Assembly (NCBI GenBank): GCA_038380795.1
Contig: CM076259.1
Location: forward strand, 96,583,739 to 96,647,738
Direction: 5' to 3'
Origin: Pyrocephalus nanus
Taxonomy: Eukaryota > Chordata > Aves > Passeriformes > Tyrannidae
DNA length: 64,000 nucleotides
Shown one piece after another: positions 13,196 through 26,100 of the stretch (positions are counted from its first letter, which is position 1; the number at the start of each line of letters is the position of its first letter). Made by a program: the position numbers and the translations under genes. The notes beneath the pieces are model-generated. The model made no database searches. It saw nothing but the letters and a program-made list of their open reading frames with translations, and was not told the origin of the DNA.

Positions 13196-16100
13196 TGCCA
13201 GACTTCCTTAATTGTGGTGAGATTTACAAAGGCCACAAATATACAGCAAGTAGAGAAATTTTGACTTAATTAATAGCAAATAAAGACTGAAATGCCATGA
13301 GTGTCAGCTCTGTGCCTGAGTGCTTCAATAAATGTTTGACCTCTGTAAGACTAGGGAGATGAGGAGTTCCCAGGTGTGAGGTGCATTACCAGTGTTGCTT
13401 AAGGACAGGCAATAAGCTACCTCAGTCTTTATTCTGTCTCATTTGCAATTAAAGTGGGAATATAACAGTGACTGATCACCTAGCTGTGCTGTTTTTCACC
13501 CCTTTTCCATCAAAATGTGCTGAGTTATCCAGGATTTACTTTTTAGACTGTCTAAATTAAACCAGTTCATTTTCCCCAACCCTGGGGATCCCCGACATAT
13601 TTCACTCAAAAGAGGATTAGACATTTTAAATAGCTCATCCAAGCAAGCCAACTTGGTTCACCTGAACTGTGAAAAGGAGGATTATCAGCAAATTGGCAAG
13701 AGAGTGTTTCCAAAAGCTGGGAAACAGCTGGCAACTGGTGACCATCACAGCAGGGAGAAACAGCTGCTTGCAGAACCTGGTGGTGCCCCTGTTTCACTTA
13801 CCCTTACATCCTAGGAAAGTGCTGTGGGGATGTGCACACTGAAATGTTAGCTGTCTCAGAAATGGGCAGCTCCTCATCTCCTGTGGCCATCTTGAGAAGT
13901 GAAACTTCTTGGAGGTAATGGCAATAGAAGCTGATGGTGTGAATTAATACACTAAGTGTCTGCTGGGTGGTATACATTCACCAGTCAGTTTAGATGAGGT
14001 AGCTAACTTTTAGAACACTAAGTTAGGGAAGATAAATACCACTCTTTAGATATATTTGTTCTGTTATTTGTAATTGTATATGTGAAAATACTCATAAAAT
14101 ATTATTATGGAAGATGTTTTCTCTAAAGAACTTTGACTTTCAATAAGTCCCAAAGGTATCAGAAAAAAAAGGCAGTATTTATAATTTTTTCTCAACTAAT
14201 CCAGCAAGAATGAAGGAGGTAGTGGATTTAAAGGTAACCTCTTGTTATTCTCTGACCTGGACAGATAGTGGATAGTTTCCTGCAGTCTTTGTAATTGGAG
14301 AATTTGTTCCAAAGAGAGTCTTCATAATGATTAGAACACATTTTCTGTGTTTTTTTTTAATCTCTATATGCTGCATTTTAAAATATAAGTGAAGAAATGT
14401 ACAGTTGTAGCATTCCTATATTAGTCTATATTTCAATGTACATACATTTTCTGTAGTTGGATCACATACTATAATTTGTAGAATTAAATAACAAAATTTC
14501 AATATGTAGAGGGTTGTAAAGAGACTGTTAATGGCTGCATATTCACCATGGTGCTTGGTAGGGAAATAAATGTAACAAAAAAATATTTCAAACAATAAAA
14601 ACAAAAGATGTTATTCAATTAGTAATTTTGTAGTTATTTTTGAATTTTCAAAAGTAATTATAAAACAGAGATGTAATTTATCTGTATTTTAGAAGTGAGT
14701 AAAATGAAGGACTTTGAGAAAATGTTTTTTTAATGTTGAAGGGAAGAAAATTTATTCAAACTTGGGATTAAATTAAGTTTAAATTTAAGTGTGGGGAGGT
14801 AAATGATCTTGCCTTTCTATGCAACATTATGTCCAGGTCTAATGCACAGTCTTGAAGAACATTAAAATACAAAGATTATTCAAAGGATGCTCACAACATT
14901 ATTTAAATTCAGATAGCATAGCTTTTCCATTCATAAAAGAGGAGGATGAAAGGTGACCTATCTGCTGGTGGAAGATTTTTCAAGACTGATGATAAAGATG
15001 TGACAAAATACTGTTGCTGGAATTCAAACTTAGAAAAAAATTAAACTTGGAAATGACATGAGGTGTCTTAGCATCACAGGAGTAATGATATAGCTAAACA
15101 CCAAACATGAAGGAGGAAGGTGCACTTGCCATTAGGGACTTTAGAAATAGATTTCATATAATTTGAAAGGAATTTATTAAAAGAAATTTTTTTATGGTTT
15201 GTGTGGTTGTGTTTGAATTAGTATATCTAGGGCAGAAAGAAAAAGGAAAAAGTGAGGGTTATTGGGATAGTCCCTTTGCTTTAAAATCTGTGAGTTTCCT
15301 CCCTCCCTCTGTGGACACTCATATAGGACTCAACATACCAGATAATACTTGGCTTAAAGTTAGCAATTACAAATAAACCATTCTCTGAAGCTTAACAATG
15401 ATTTGTTTCTCCATCTTTGGATATAGAGAAGTCGACACATATCTGTTGAAAATTTGGGTCCTAGCTATTGTCAAAAATAAGACAATTAACATCATAGCCC
15501 TATGCATTGACAGACTACAGAGAATTTTAATTTTCAGATGGCTGAATAGTGTTAAATGATTACTGATCACCGGATTTAGGGTTATGGAGGCTTTGTTTAT
15601 ATCATAGATCTCTTTGAGGCCATCTGGGTAGACTTCACCTATACCTCACATGTCCGTTACCTGCCTCTTAGGACTTCGGTCCAGCACTGGTCTCATCTCT
15701 GTCACTGATGTGAAGCTGAGTGAATTGAGTAATGAAATGGCTTTGAATTTGTTTGGATATAATACAACTTTTCTAGGTGAAACTGATTTGTGATGTTCAA
15801 TAGGTCTGACTATAATAATTCTTAATTCTCATGCAAACTGAAAACAGGCAAAATAAAGTAAAAGTAACAGCTGGCTACCCCAAATTCTTGTTCAAGAAGA
15901 AAATTTTAAAGTCTAAATCTTTTCATTTCAAGTAAAAGTTCCTTACCACCTGCTGTATCTTGTTATTTCTGTACTAGGCTTTTGCAGAGCTGCTGGAAAG
16001 GAGTGATGGTAATTCCACTTCTGCCACATCTCTTTTGGAAGGTTCTGTTTCTGAAAAAAAAGTAATTTTAAGGGAAAAAGATCTTATGAACATTCTAATT

Positions 16101-19032
16101 AAAAATTACCAGCATTACAGGATTTTTGCCTCTAAATATCTGGGAACTACAAGGGAGACAATGCAGGACTAGATGGGTCATTAATTGGATCTGGGAAGGC
16201 AATATGTACATACACACATAGCTTGATTCTCTAAAGAAAGTGATAGTAACTTAGATTCTTCAGCTGTGATTTCTGAAGTGGTTAATCTCTTCCCTGAAAG
16301 GATTTGACAAGAATTTAATGGACTGACTGAATGGATTCTTCTAGATCTGTAGCATTTATCATTCCTTTTCTTCAGTGTTTTTTTCATTTCTTCTCTTAAA
16401 AGACTGTGTTGATGTGCTGACTGATACACAGGAATAGACAGCTCTATTTTCAGGCAGCTGTTAGATCCTATGATTAAAGGTGTTGGAAAGGACAGTGATG
16501 GACTGTATAAAAGAGTTAAGGCATCCTCTTAAAAAACAATATTTATCTTTATCCTTTCCTAGTACCAGAGATCAGTATTAGAGGGAGGAAAGGAGCTGCA
16601 AACTGACAGTACAATCTACTGTATGCGATTGCATGCAAAGGGAAAAGATCTCTGGAGATGAGGAAACCAGCATTGGCTCCTTTACTGAACCCAGGGTCTG
16701 AGTTTATTATTGAAAGCAACATTCCTTCTGCACTCACTGAGGTTAAGATTTCACCATAACACTCAGGGCTATGTTGGCTGACCTGGCGCTGTTCAAGGAA
16801 GTATTATATTCTTACTACATTTCTCTCCCGAGACAGGTAATAAGTTCACATCCTGAAGGAGCACCTAAATCTTTGTGCTTCTAACCTTTTGTCAGAGCTA
16901 CCTATGGCATGGGTGAGAATATGAGAGCTTTAGCCTACTGAAGCACCCTCCACAGGCTCCTAGCTCTGCATGTCTGTTTAATCCATCACAGTGAGACAAA
17001 TGCATTAGCCATTGAGCACAAAACTGCCCCTTCAAGGCTGGAATAATGAGAACTTAACCACACCATGATCATTCCTGTGTGGCCTCAGATGGATACTTAA
17101 GCACAAAGCAGGAGGTTTCTGTGCATTTTAGAGAAATTAATGCTGCAGCACTTTTAAATTTATATGCTGGATAACCTCTAGGATCAATAATTTCATGTAT
17201 ATATGAGACAGGGTTTACCAATGAGCTTGTTCCTCTTGCTTGTTAAATCTATATGAATGTCAGTTACAAAATACATCGGCCACAACACACAGCCACATTT
17301 GTCTTAGAGGAAAAAAAAAAGGTGGGAAAGAGTGATATTTTTTTTGCCCCTTTTTTTTTGTTTTTGTGAAAAGTATAGCAGAACCTTCTGTCTGGTGAAA
17401 ACAATGCATTTAAAGGACTGGAAAAAGCTACAGCTTAAACTTTGGTTTGAGTTCTAGACCACTGAGAAGTGAAATAATTTCCACACTCACTGATGAAGAA
17501 ATGTGAAGAAATACAAGCACTTGCTGTCAGTGGCTTCAGTAATTGGCCTATTTTTGAACACAGAAGCCTACTTTGATACAGAGAGTAGTTGATAAAATAT
17601 TGTTTAGTGCAGTAGTGAATTTTAACCTAGATTTGGCAACATAACATAGAATTTATTTATGTATATATTTCATTGCTACTTTCATGAAGAGGTATTCATT
17701 AATCTGAACCACACTGAAGTCAAAATGAATTATGCCACCATTTTAAAGGTCTGAAGTTTCAGCCAGTGCTATTAATTAGCAATGTATTTTACTAACAGTA
17801 CTTTAAATGATATTATTAGCTAGCAATAGGTACTTTAACCCCAGAAAAAATGTATTTGCCAAACTTGATTTGCCTAGTAATTCTCAGTTCACTACATGAT
17901 GCCTCCAATCTTTGTTATTAATTATCCATGAACATTTATATGAACATACTTTTTTCATTCAGTACAGTATTTGAAAACTGTAAAAGTCACATAAAATTTA
18001 ATTTAGCAGTACATGTCATGTGTTCTCATGTTCTTTATCTATGATGCATACTACTGCTACAGCTCCCACTGAGAAATCCTTAGCTAGAATTACACTGGAT
18101 TACTAACTCGGAAAGTCCACAGATTAAGACCAAAGGATGATCAGTATGATACCTTTATAAAGTCAAACCTTATACCTACATATGAAGCAACCAAAAAGAT
18201 TTACAGATCAGTGTTTATATGACAGACTGCACCTATAACTTGTTCCTAATCTACTCTATGCCTTTTTTTCCCTCCTCCTTTTGCATATAAATAAATAATG
18301 CAGACATTTCTTTGATGAAAACAAAAATGTTATTTCTGGTTATTTCCCAAGCATATGGCCTATAACCACGTTTAATAATATAAAATGTTTAACAATTTAA
18401 TGTTTTCATTGTTCCCTGCCTGTTTTAGAACTGATTCTGTGTCACCAGGAATTCGTCCCAAAATGGCTGTCTGCCAATGCTTGAATAAGATAAAGTTTTT
18501 GAGCATAGATGAATTTCAATCTATCCCATATTGAAAGATGAAAATTAATAGCAGGCTTCCACTCAAAAATCATATTGCCACAAAAATAGAATATAGATAA
18601 TTATCAATATCTTTCACACAGATACTTTTTATGCTGACTGACATTTCTCTATCAACCTAATTAGGCATTGCAAAGTGAACAAAACAAGACGAACACAGGT
18701 ATTTTAATTTAATTGAATCCAGAGCTTGCCAGAAGAAAGCAGCCAGACATACGGAAATTTTCTGAAATAATAGTATCCAATTAATTGAACTGTATATAGA
18801 CATGAAAAGGGTCAGTCATAAAAATTAGGCAGGTCAGAAAGTAAAATTTACTTTCTCCTGGTAACTGATTATCACTGCTCTCCCCAGTTCCTGACTAACT
18901 TAGAAATTCCTTGCAATGAGAATGTTAATAAATCTTTGCACTCAAGGACAGAAAGACCATTCTAGAAAGGCTAGGGCATTGTATGGTCCAAATATTTCCA
19001 TACCAGAAATCAAAGAGACAAACTACTGGGGG
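13196..19032. other. Long non-coding stretch, no gene seen
   Basis: Almost 6 kb of AT-rich DNA with dense stop codons. Open frames stay below about 85 codons and look random. No CR1, LTR, DNA-transposon end or RNA gene was recognised. Short A and T runs (for example 17310-17365) are the only simple repeats. Confidence 0.55.
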
Positions 19033-19257
19033 AAAACAAACAAAACCAAAACAACAAAACAAAACCAAACAAAAAACCAAACAAAAAAAAACAAACAAAA
19101 AACAAACCAAAACCACCAAAACAATAAACAAAAAAAAGAAACCCCCCCTCAAAACAACAACAAAAACAAAAACAAAACCACAAACAAAACACAAAAAACC
19201 ACACACACATACAAAAAACCCCCCAAACAAACTAAAAGAAAAACACCAGAAAACTTA
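19033..19257. repeat. Long A/C-only tract (about 225 bp)
   Basis: About 225 bases consisting almost wholly of A and C, with isolated G and T residues. Units include AAAC, AAAAC, CCAAA and a short (CA)n stretch near 19200. On the other strand it is a G/T-only tract. Because stops need T on the plus strand, it creates long spurious open frames (131 and 91 codons, rich in Lys, Asn, Gln and Thr, plus Val/Phe/Cys-rich frames on the minus strand). These are composition artefacts, not genes. No flanking transposon ends were recognised. Confidence 0.9.
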
Positions 19258-19559
19258 GCTCCAAAAAGAAACAACCCAGTACAATGTTTTAAAGACATCA
19301 CTGGGACATAAACACATATATCTATAAACATAAACTTTATGAACAATGAAACCAATTAAATTGTCAAAGTTAAATGAGAAAAATGAGTTAACTGGATTCT
19401 CTTCAACAGTTCAGAGCTCCCACGATTGGCTTTACGAACTGTAAAGGGGAGGGAGCAAAGAAATACTGAGCCACTCTCATTAACTATTTAAACAGGAGCT
19501 GATGTGAGAGTACTTTTAATTGCACAGAATTACACAATTCACCCATCTTTCTTCCCCTT
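19258..19559. other. Short non-coding spacer
   Basis: About 300 bp of AT-rich unique sequence between the A/C tract and a GC-richer block. Nothing further was recognised. Confidence 0.45.
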
Positions 19560-20560
19560 TACGCCTCTGTTTCCTTACCTGCCTTACAAAGCAGAGCAGT
19601 GACCCCTGAGAGGAAGAGCTCTCATCTACAGTGCCAAGAGCAGTGAAACCTTGGCCCGTAACTGCTCCTGTAGGAGAAATAATAGATCATGGTGATGGCC
19701 CTTGGCTCTCTGTGCTGCAGACAACTGATTTATACCTGCTGCACCTTTCCTTTCACTGTGAGCAATGCCTGAGTTGAAAAGGCATGCTGTGCAGGGCCTG
19801 GGGACAGTAAAACAGTAAGGATAGGCTGCTTCTCACTGCAGTAAGAAGGTCTTAATGGCCCTCACTGGCTTCACCAAGGGCCTCCTCGTTCCCTTGCCTC
19901 TGGCCCAGGGGTCCTATTTCAGTTCAGGATGGGCCCCCATTCCCCTCTGGGGCTGTGCTGCTGCTGTCTCCAGACCAATGTCTGTCTTCTGCTGTTCCTG
20001 ACTTGGGTAGACTGCTTGGATGGAATTTGGACCTGACTTGCCACTATGAATTTGTCTAAATGTCACTGGACTGCTGCTACAACCTGCTATTGTCAGCAGC
20101 CCTGGCCTGCTTTCTCTATGCTCAGGTGTCACAGGGCTGAGCCTTTCTTGAGTTGGATTCTGTCCTGCTGCTGGTTGGGTCACTGTGGCTCCTGGCTCAT
20201 CCTCCTTGTGGAACAGCCCTGCTCCTGGAGGCTCTCAGGGACTCAGAGAACATGGAATGTGGTTGCTATCTGTCATCTTTCAACAATAGAACAGACATAG
20301 GAGGACATCTTCCCTGCTTAGAGAAAAACACATGGGCTATCCAGCTACAGGGGAGACTGACATCATTCTGTCTCAGAAGAGACACTTGCCTAGAACAGGA
20401 GACTGGCTGATCTGGTTGCAGCTGTCCTAATTGAAACTGTCCACTGTGACCAAAGGAAAGAGAATGCCATGTCTTGGAGGACAGTGAGCCCTCTGAAGTT
20501 GGCTCACCACCTAACATTGCCTGTGACTGGACTTGGGGCCTGGCCTCCTTCAGGTGACTT
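19560..20560. other. GC-richer unique block of unknown origin
   Basis: About 1 kb that stands out from the AT-rich surroundings, with many CTG, CCTG and TGGCC words and few A/T runs. It carries overlapping frames of 84-105 codons on both strands (for example 20046-20300, 20153-20410 and 20266-20583 reverse). Their translations show no domain I know and the frames contradict one another, so none is called as a gene. It could be an old, unrecognised transposon (an LTR or LINE fragment), a degenerate processed pseudogene, or a regulatory element. Boundaries are approximate and set by eye from composition. Confidence 0.4.
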
Positions 20561-22811
20561 CTGATGGTTTCACTCTCTGCCATAAGTCAGAGTGATCATG
20601 GCCAGATGCATTCACTAAAATGTCAGTTGATTGGGTCTGCTTCTAAACTGAGAAACACTGATGCTCTAATGATCAAGTCTCATCACTTCTGCAGCTACGT
20701 CTCTTTTCCTGAATCCTTCCCTTTAGACTGTAACCTAAATGAAGTCCGACCCACAATATACTCGTTCATGTACAAATTATGTTGCAACTGTCTAGCAATG
20801 AATGAAAGCCTTGAGTAAAGTTGAGTAAACAGTTGCCTTATATTCAGCTTCCTTGCTGTTGATATGTACCTTTTTAATTATTATTTTTGGAGCAATTAGT
20901 ATATAATTTTTCCCAATCTATTTTTTTAGTAAATGTGCTGTTCTAACATCTGGCTTGAAAATGAATATATTTTTACTATTATTGCACAGTGTGTACTACT
21001 ACTACTACAAACTACTGAATAATGTTACAAAACTTCTAAGGATCCATTAAATTCATTAGAACCATTTAGTGTAAACTTAAAAGGCAGCATGACATTCCAC
21101 CCATTTAGGAAATGATCATCTATAGGAAGACCAGAAAGACAATGGTTTTCCTTCGTTACCACAGGGCCATGGAAATTCTATCTCTTTCTTGGTGTTTCCA
21201 CATAATTTTTCTGGAGCACTTCTGAGTGAAAAACACTATGTAAGATTAAGATATAAATACTGTACATGAAGGAGCCTACATACATTTTTGTTTTATGACA
21301 TTAATTTAAACTCCTTGAATTCCATATCAATCTCTATGTTGCTTTCCACCTTAGTATGACCTTGCCTTTTCATACAAAGATTGCAAAAATCTATTTAATT
21401 ACAGCAATATGCTTACTTTTTCATGCAGACTTTTAAGGAGAACCTCTATAGGAACAAGATTATTGTAGATTTTATCTGCATATTTCCTTTGCTTTATATT
21501 AAAACATAATTTCAAATAATACAATTTAAAAGTGTTTGGAAGAAATAAAGGGAAAACAACCATCCATTCTCAGTCATTTGAAACTGAATGAGGTTTTCTT
21601 TTCAGCCACCAAGAATCGCACATGATATTGAGCAATATACTTGGTTCTCCAGGCCAGGAACAAAACATCAGAAGACAATATTCTCAAGAGTCCCATGGTC
21701 ATGAAAGTGGTTCCTTCATGTAGTCAGAACAAATGATACTGGATATTCCCAACTAATGTTAAGATTCCATTGTCATTATTCTTAAACTTTACTCTATGTC
21801 AAACAAAATCCCTGATTTTAATCTACATTTAGAGGATATGGAGTTTTTAATTTTTTTCTTGTTTTACACAATGCTGAAATCACATGAGAAACATCAATCA
21901 GAGAGGGACATGGCAGAAATCCAAATGTAAGTTCTTGCTACGAGGAAAATTCATTGTGACCCCATCCTTTAACTGCAGCTCTGTTTAATTTCCACTTTGA
22001 ACTCTGAACAACCCTCACTTAAGGATTAGTTAAATCTGATTTAGAATGCTGCTTCTTTTGATCAAATGTAATTTGAAATCATGGCATTTTCTGAAGAAAA
22101 TTTTATCCCAAACTCCTTCAGAAATCTGTCTTTAAAATCTCCATAAAATTTACTATTTTTACACTTATTTTTATATAAGACAAAATACTTCTATGCTATG
22201 TGATTATATAGTTGGAACAATTCATAAATGATTAATCAATAAATCCATAAGATACTGTGTGCACTTCTTTTACAAAGTACTACATAATATGGCTTTGAAA
22301 ATGCATGGTTAGCAAAAACTTAATATGAAAACTGTCAAAGGCAGTTACACAGTTTGTATTTAAGTACAAAACTCTTGCATTTATTTTTGTGTCAGGTTGT
22401 TTTTTTTTTTTCCATAAGGATTGAATATCAGTACCATGTGGCTTCTCCATCCAGTCTAAGATGACAACAGGGTAAACTGTATCTCACAGACTTCTCAAGG
22501 TGGTGGGACTTTGATACTCTTACCATAGGTATCTAAGTCCCATTAGATATTGCACTTACCTGACTCTAACCGGTAGAAGAGTAAGGGTATCTCTTAGTCC
22601 CATCACATCTGCTAGTCCTATGTGAACTTCTAACATCCCGAAGACCTAAAATATCACTGAAATTTTACATGCTTAGACAACTTAACTGCTCCTGAAGTGG
22701 GGTGAGCTGAGAAGGGCAGTCCATTGATTTTACTGAAGTCTGGGTAAAGTGCCTTGGTTAATTAAAGACCTGATTAGTTTTTTAACGAAGCATTCATTAA
22801 AAATGAACAGA
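20561..22811. other. Non-coding stretch, no gene seen
   Basis: AT-rich unique DNA with a short (CTA)n patch near 20995-21010. No exon, RNA gene or recognised repeat was found. Confidence 0.55.
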
Positions 22812-22870
22812 CCCCTGAGGGACATCATTCATCACTAGCATCCACCTGGACATGAGGCTGTTGACACAGC
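22812..22870 (-). mobile_element. CR1 ORF2 fragment, inverted part
   Basis: Read on the minus strand, this segment translates to a peptide containing VNSLMSRW and ending ...VPQG. This matches the stretch of the CR1 reverse transcriptase just before the conserved PQGS-VLGP motif. It sits head-on against the plus-strand CR1 fragment that begins at about 22882 with the following residues (GSVLGP). The two parts are therefore adjacent in the parent element but opposite in orientation, the arrangement expected for a 5' inversion (twin priming) in LINE retrotransposition. It has about 18 recognisable codons and no function. Confidence 0.75.
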
Positions 22871-23138
22871 CAGGTCCTTCTGGGCTCTGTCTTAGGACCG
22901 ATGCTCTTTATCAGTGACAGAGACAGTGAGATCAACTGCACCCTCAGCAAGTTTATAGATGACACCAAGCTGAGCTGCGGTTGGCACACCACAAGGATGG
23001 GATGCCATCCAGGGGGAGCTGTACAAGTTCAAGAAGTGGGTCCATGAGAACGTCATGAAGTTCAACAAGTCCAAGTGCAAGATGCTGCACCTGGGTCAGG
23101 GCAACCCCCAGTATCAGTACAGGCTGGGGGACGAACAG
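22871..23138 (+). mobile_element. CR1 LINE reverse-transcriptase fragment (pseudogenised)
   Basis: This is the plus-strand remnant of the CR1 ORF2 reverse transcriptase. From about 22882 the frame reads GSVLGP, then CTLSKF, then the catalytic-site region as FIDDTKL; in active CR1 copies that site is usually FADD. About three codons appear missing after LGP compared with the usual order. A frame change follows KLS, and in the shifted frame KWVHEN, KFNKSKCK, LHLGQGN and YQYRLGDE appear in CR1 order. CR1 similarity stops at about 23138, inside the ORF, so the 3' UTR and terminal repeats are absent. A simple LINE insertion keeps its 3' end, so a later deletion or rearrangement is likely. The copy is non-functional. 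Confidence 0.9.
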
Positions 23139-26100
23139 GTCTCATGTCAGTCTGAAAGACAGAATTGTTTTGTCTTTGCAAGATGGTTCCTAGAGCTGTT
23201 TAAATTTGTCCTGGAAAAGCTGTAGGTCTGATTGTTTGCAGTGTTTTCCTTTCCTGTTAAGCAAGAAAGCAGCTAACCAAACAGCTTTTTTTGTTTCTTT
23301 GTTTTATCATGAAGGTACAACTTAATTTCTAGGAGAACTGCCCTGTCAGAGGGGTAAAAAGTGAGAAAAGGCATAGCCTCTGCTTTCTAACTGAAGATAT
23401 GCAAGATTTTTTTTAAAAAAATGTTCTTGTTAGCAGCAGATTTGCTTAGTTTGAGTATAAAAGTGTAAAATTTAGTATAATAAGGAATTTCCTACTAGTA
23501 CAAAAAACCTCATCTACAACACTGTAAATTACACCCTCTTTCACCAGAATTAAAGAAATATGACTCTTTATATGAATATTATGTGAAAATTAATAACTTC
23601 ATAATTTAACATTATTTTTAGGACAGTTTTATTTGTATGGAACTTCAGCACAGAACCTGTACAGTTATAGATATATTACACTAAAAATGTAATGTAGTCT
23701 CAAGAGTTTTCATGGAGGATTAGTCTAGATTTACTGTAGCTGACAACCCAGTTTCCCACACAGTTTTCAGAATTAATTTTCTTTTTCAGCTATAAAGAAT
23801 TCTGCTGATCAAGGCTGTCTGTGTGGTTTATATATATATATATATATATAACAAATGTTTCCATGTTTCAGTATGTGATATGTAATAAAGGCCTGAGATC
23901 CCTCAACTTGTACACATAATTTTAGATCTTTTAATCTCATTCATCTTTTTATAAGTGTCTCTCTTGAGCAAGAGAAATATTTTTTGCTCTCAAGTCTTCT
24001 GACTTTTATTTTACTGAGAATTCAATGAATATTTTTCCAAACTGAATATACAGTAAGTTTTTTATATTGTTGCTTAAAATTTATCTGGAATTATAAAATC
24101 TGGTGTTATAAAATTAGTGTCCAGTTAAAAACAATATTTAAATTAGGTATTCCTCCTCAGTAGATAATCCCAAATAATAGGAAAAAACCCTATTTTTTTC
24201 CAGTGCAGAAACACTCCTCCTTTTTCAAGATGAGATGGGTAAAGGTTTGCTTTGCTGTAGCACTGAAAGACACATCCAAGGCAACATCCAAGCACTCTGG
24301 TAATTTATATCAGATATGATCTTCTATCTAAATGTTATATTCTATACATAAAATGGTCATCTCACAGAAGAGGCAAAACAATGCATCTTTAAGCACTGCT
24401 TTTGAAATGCTCTTATACTCCTCCATTACTATTAACCTTTAAACACAAAAAATGAAGCAGGATATTGCTCAGCCTTCCAACCACCAAGTTGTTTTTTTTT
24501 ATTTCCCTATGCCTGACCTTCTCACCAAGCATTACCTGATACAGTCTTAAAAGAACAAATTAATGTTTTCACTCATTCATTTAGCTTAAGGGGTTGCTTC
24601 AGGCATCACAAGGAACTGGACACTGATTTACTTTCACACACTGCATTATCTGTGGGAATTCCTGGGCTTCTCTTAACACCTTGTATATTGACTTTGTTTA
24701 CCATCCTCCTCTCCATCACCAACTAGAAGTGTTCATGCCATCTCTATGCAAGCCTCTGAAAATACATTCATATTCTTATCTGTCATCATCTAGCCTTTTT
24801 GTCCAAGGAGATGCAGATGTTTCTCCATAAAGAATTTCTGGAGAGGGTTCCACAGTCCTAAAATACTCCTGCAGAAAACACCTCAAGCTCTATTGATCTT
24901 CCTATTTAAGATTTTAATTGCACTTTAGTTTGTCTCAGAATCACTGGCCTTTCCACCCTGGAGAATAGCTGGTCTTGCCTGTGACTGCGGGAAGCTGAGC
25001 TTGGTAGGGTTTCCCCAGACATTCCTTAACTTGTGGCTATCAGTAAGCATCTCCAAATCATTTAGTGTGAAGATTTCCACTGACCCTGCTGTGAGTTTAG
25101 TCTTAAAGTATACGCTAAGGGAGATTGTCAGAGAACTATTTTGTTCTGAATGAAGATTTCCTTTAGGAGTTAGTTGTTTTTGGTCTCAAATCTATTGGAG
25201 CACTTTAGTTATAAAAAAAAATATGCAGTTTATGTTTATAGCTTATGTGTGCAGATGCCTTGTTTCAACACTTATGTTCTTATTGTATGTGTTATAACAT
25301 AGTATAAAAAATCCTTCATATCAAGGAAGGCTTTTATTGATAGCAAGAAGAATAAAAAATCCTGTGGTTTTCATCTTTTGTCTTTATGAGCATCCTGTTA
25401 ATAAAATAAAAATACAGAAAGAGATAATAAGGAAAATGTTTCTCAAAATGTATAATGCAAACGGCTTTGTATTTCAGATTCATGGAATAATATTTTACCT
25501 AAAAATGTCTGTTTCTCACACTTGCCAGATTTCAGCCCTAATGGATGTTTAGCCATAATCACAATGAAAAACCTATTTTTCAAGAGTTAAAATTAGACTT
25601 TATAAAACACAAGTGATTAAGGAAATTTCCTTAAAATCTTAGATATAACAGACTATTAAGACTGTTTCCTTTTCAGTCTACTAATTTATCCAAGATATAA
25701 GTGAAATGCTTAACATTTGTCAAGTAAAGTCTGACCTTACTTTGGATGATCGACCTCATTGATTTGTGAAGTCAGAGAATTTGATCCATTAGGTAGGTAA
25801 ATGAATGTTCTTTCTAAATGAAAAAGGATGACCATTTCAAAACACACTGCTTACCACACCATTGCCTTTTTGTTTCATTGTGCTCTTTAACAGAAGTCCA
25901 AACTTGGAACCCTCACTTTTAATAAAGATGAATTTGAGAAGATGAATTAAGTCTCAGACCGAAGAGGTAGGTTAACTTGTCCTAACTGTGGGTGGTGAAG
26001 TAATTAAAAGTCAGGGAAACTGCACTTTCTGACAGTTCATTAGACAAAACAGTATGTGGAAAATGTTTTGTCGTGTCTAATTGCTAGAGCTGCTTGGATT

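Noticed and set aside
18916..19311. 131-codon frame rich in Lys, Asn, Gln and Thr, plus overlapping minus-strand frames
   Set aside because: They are produced by the A/C-only tract, which cannot form stop codons without T on the plus strand; a composition artefact.
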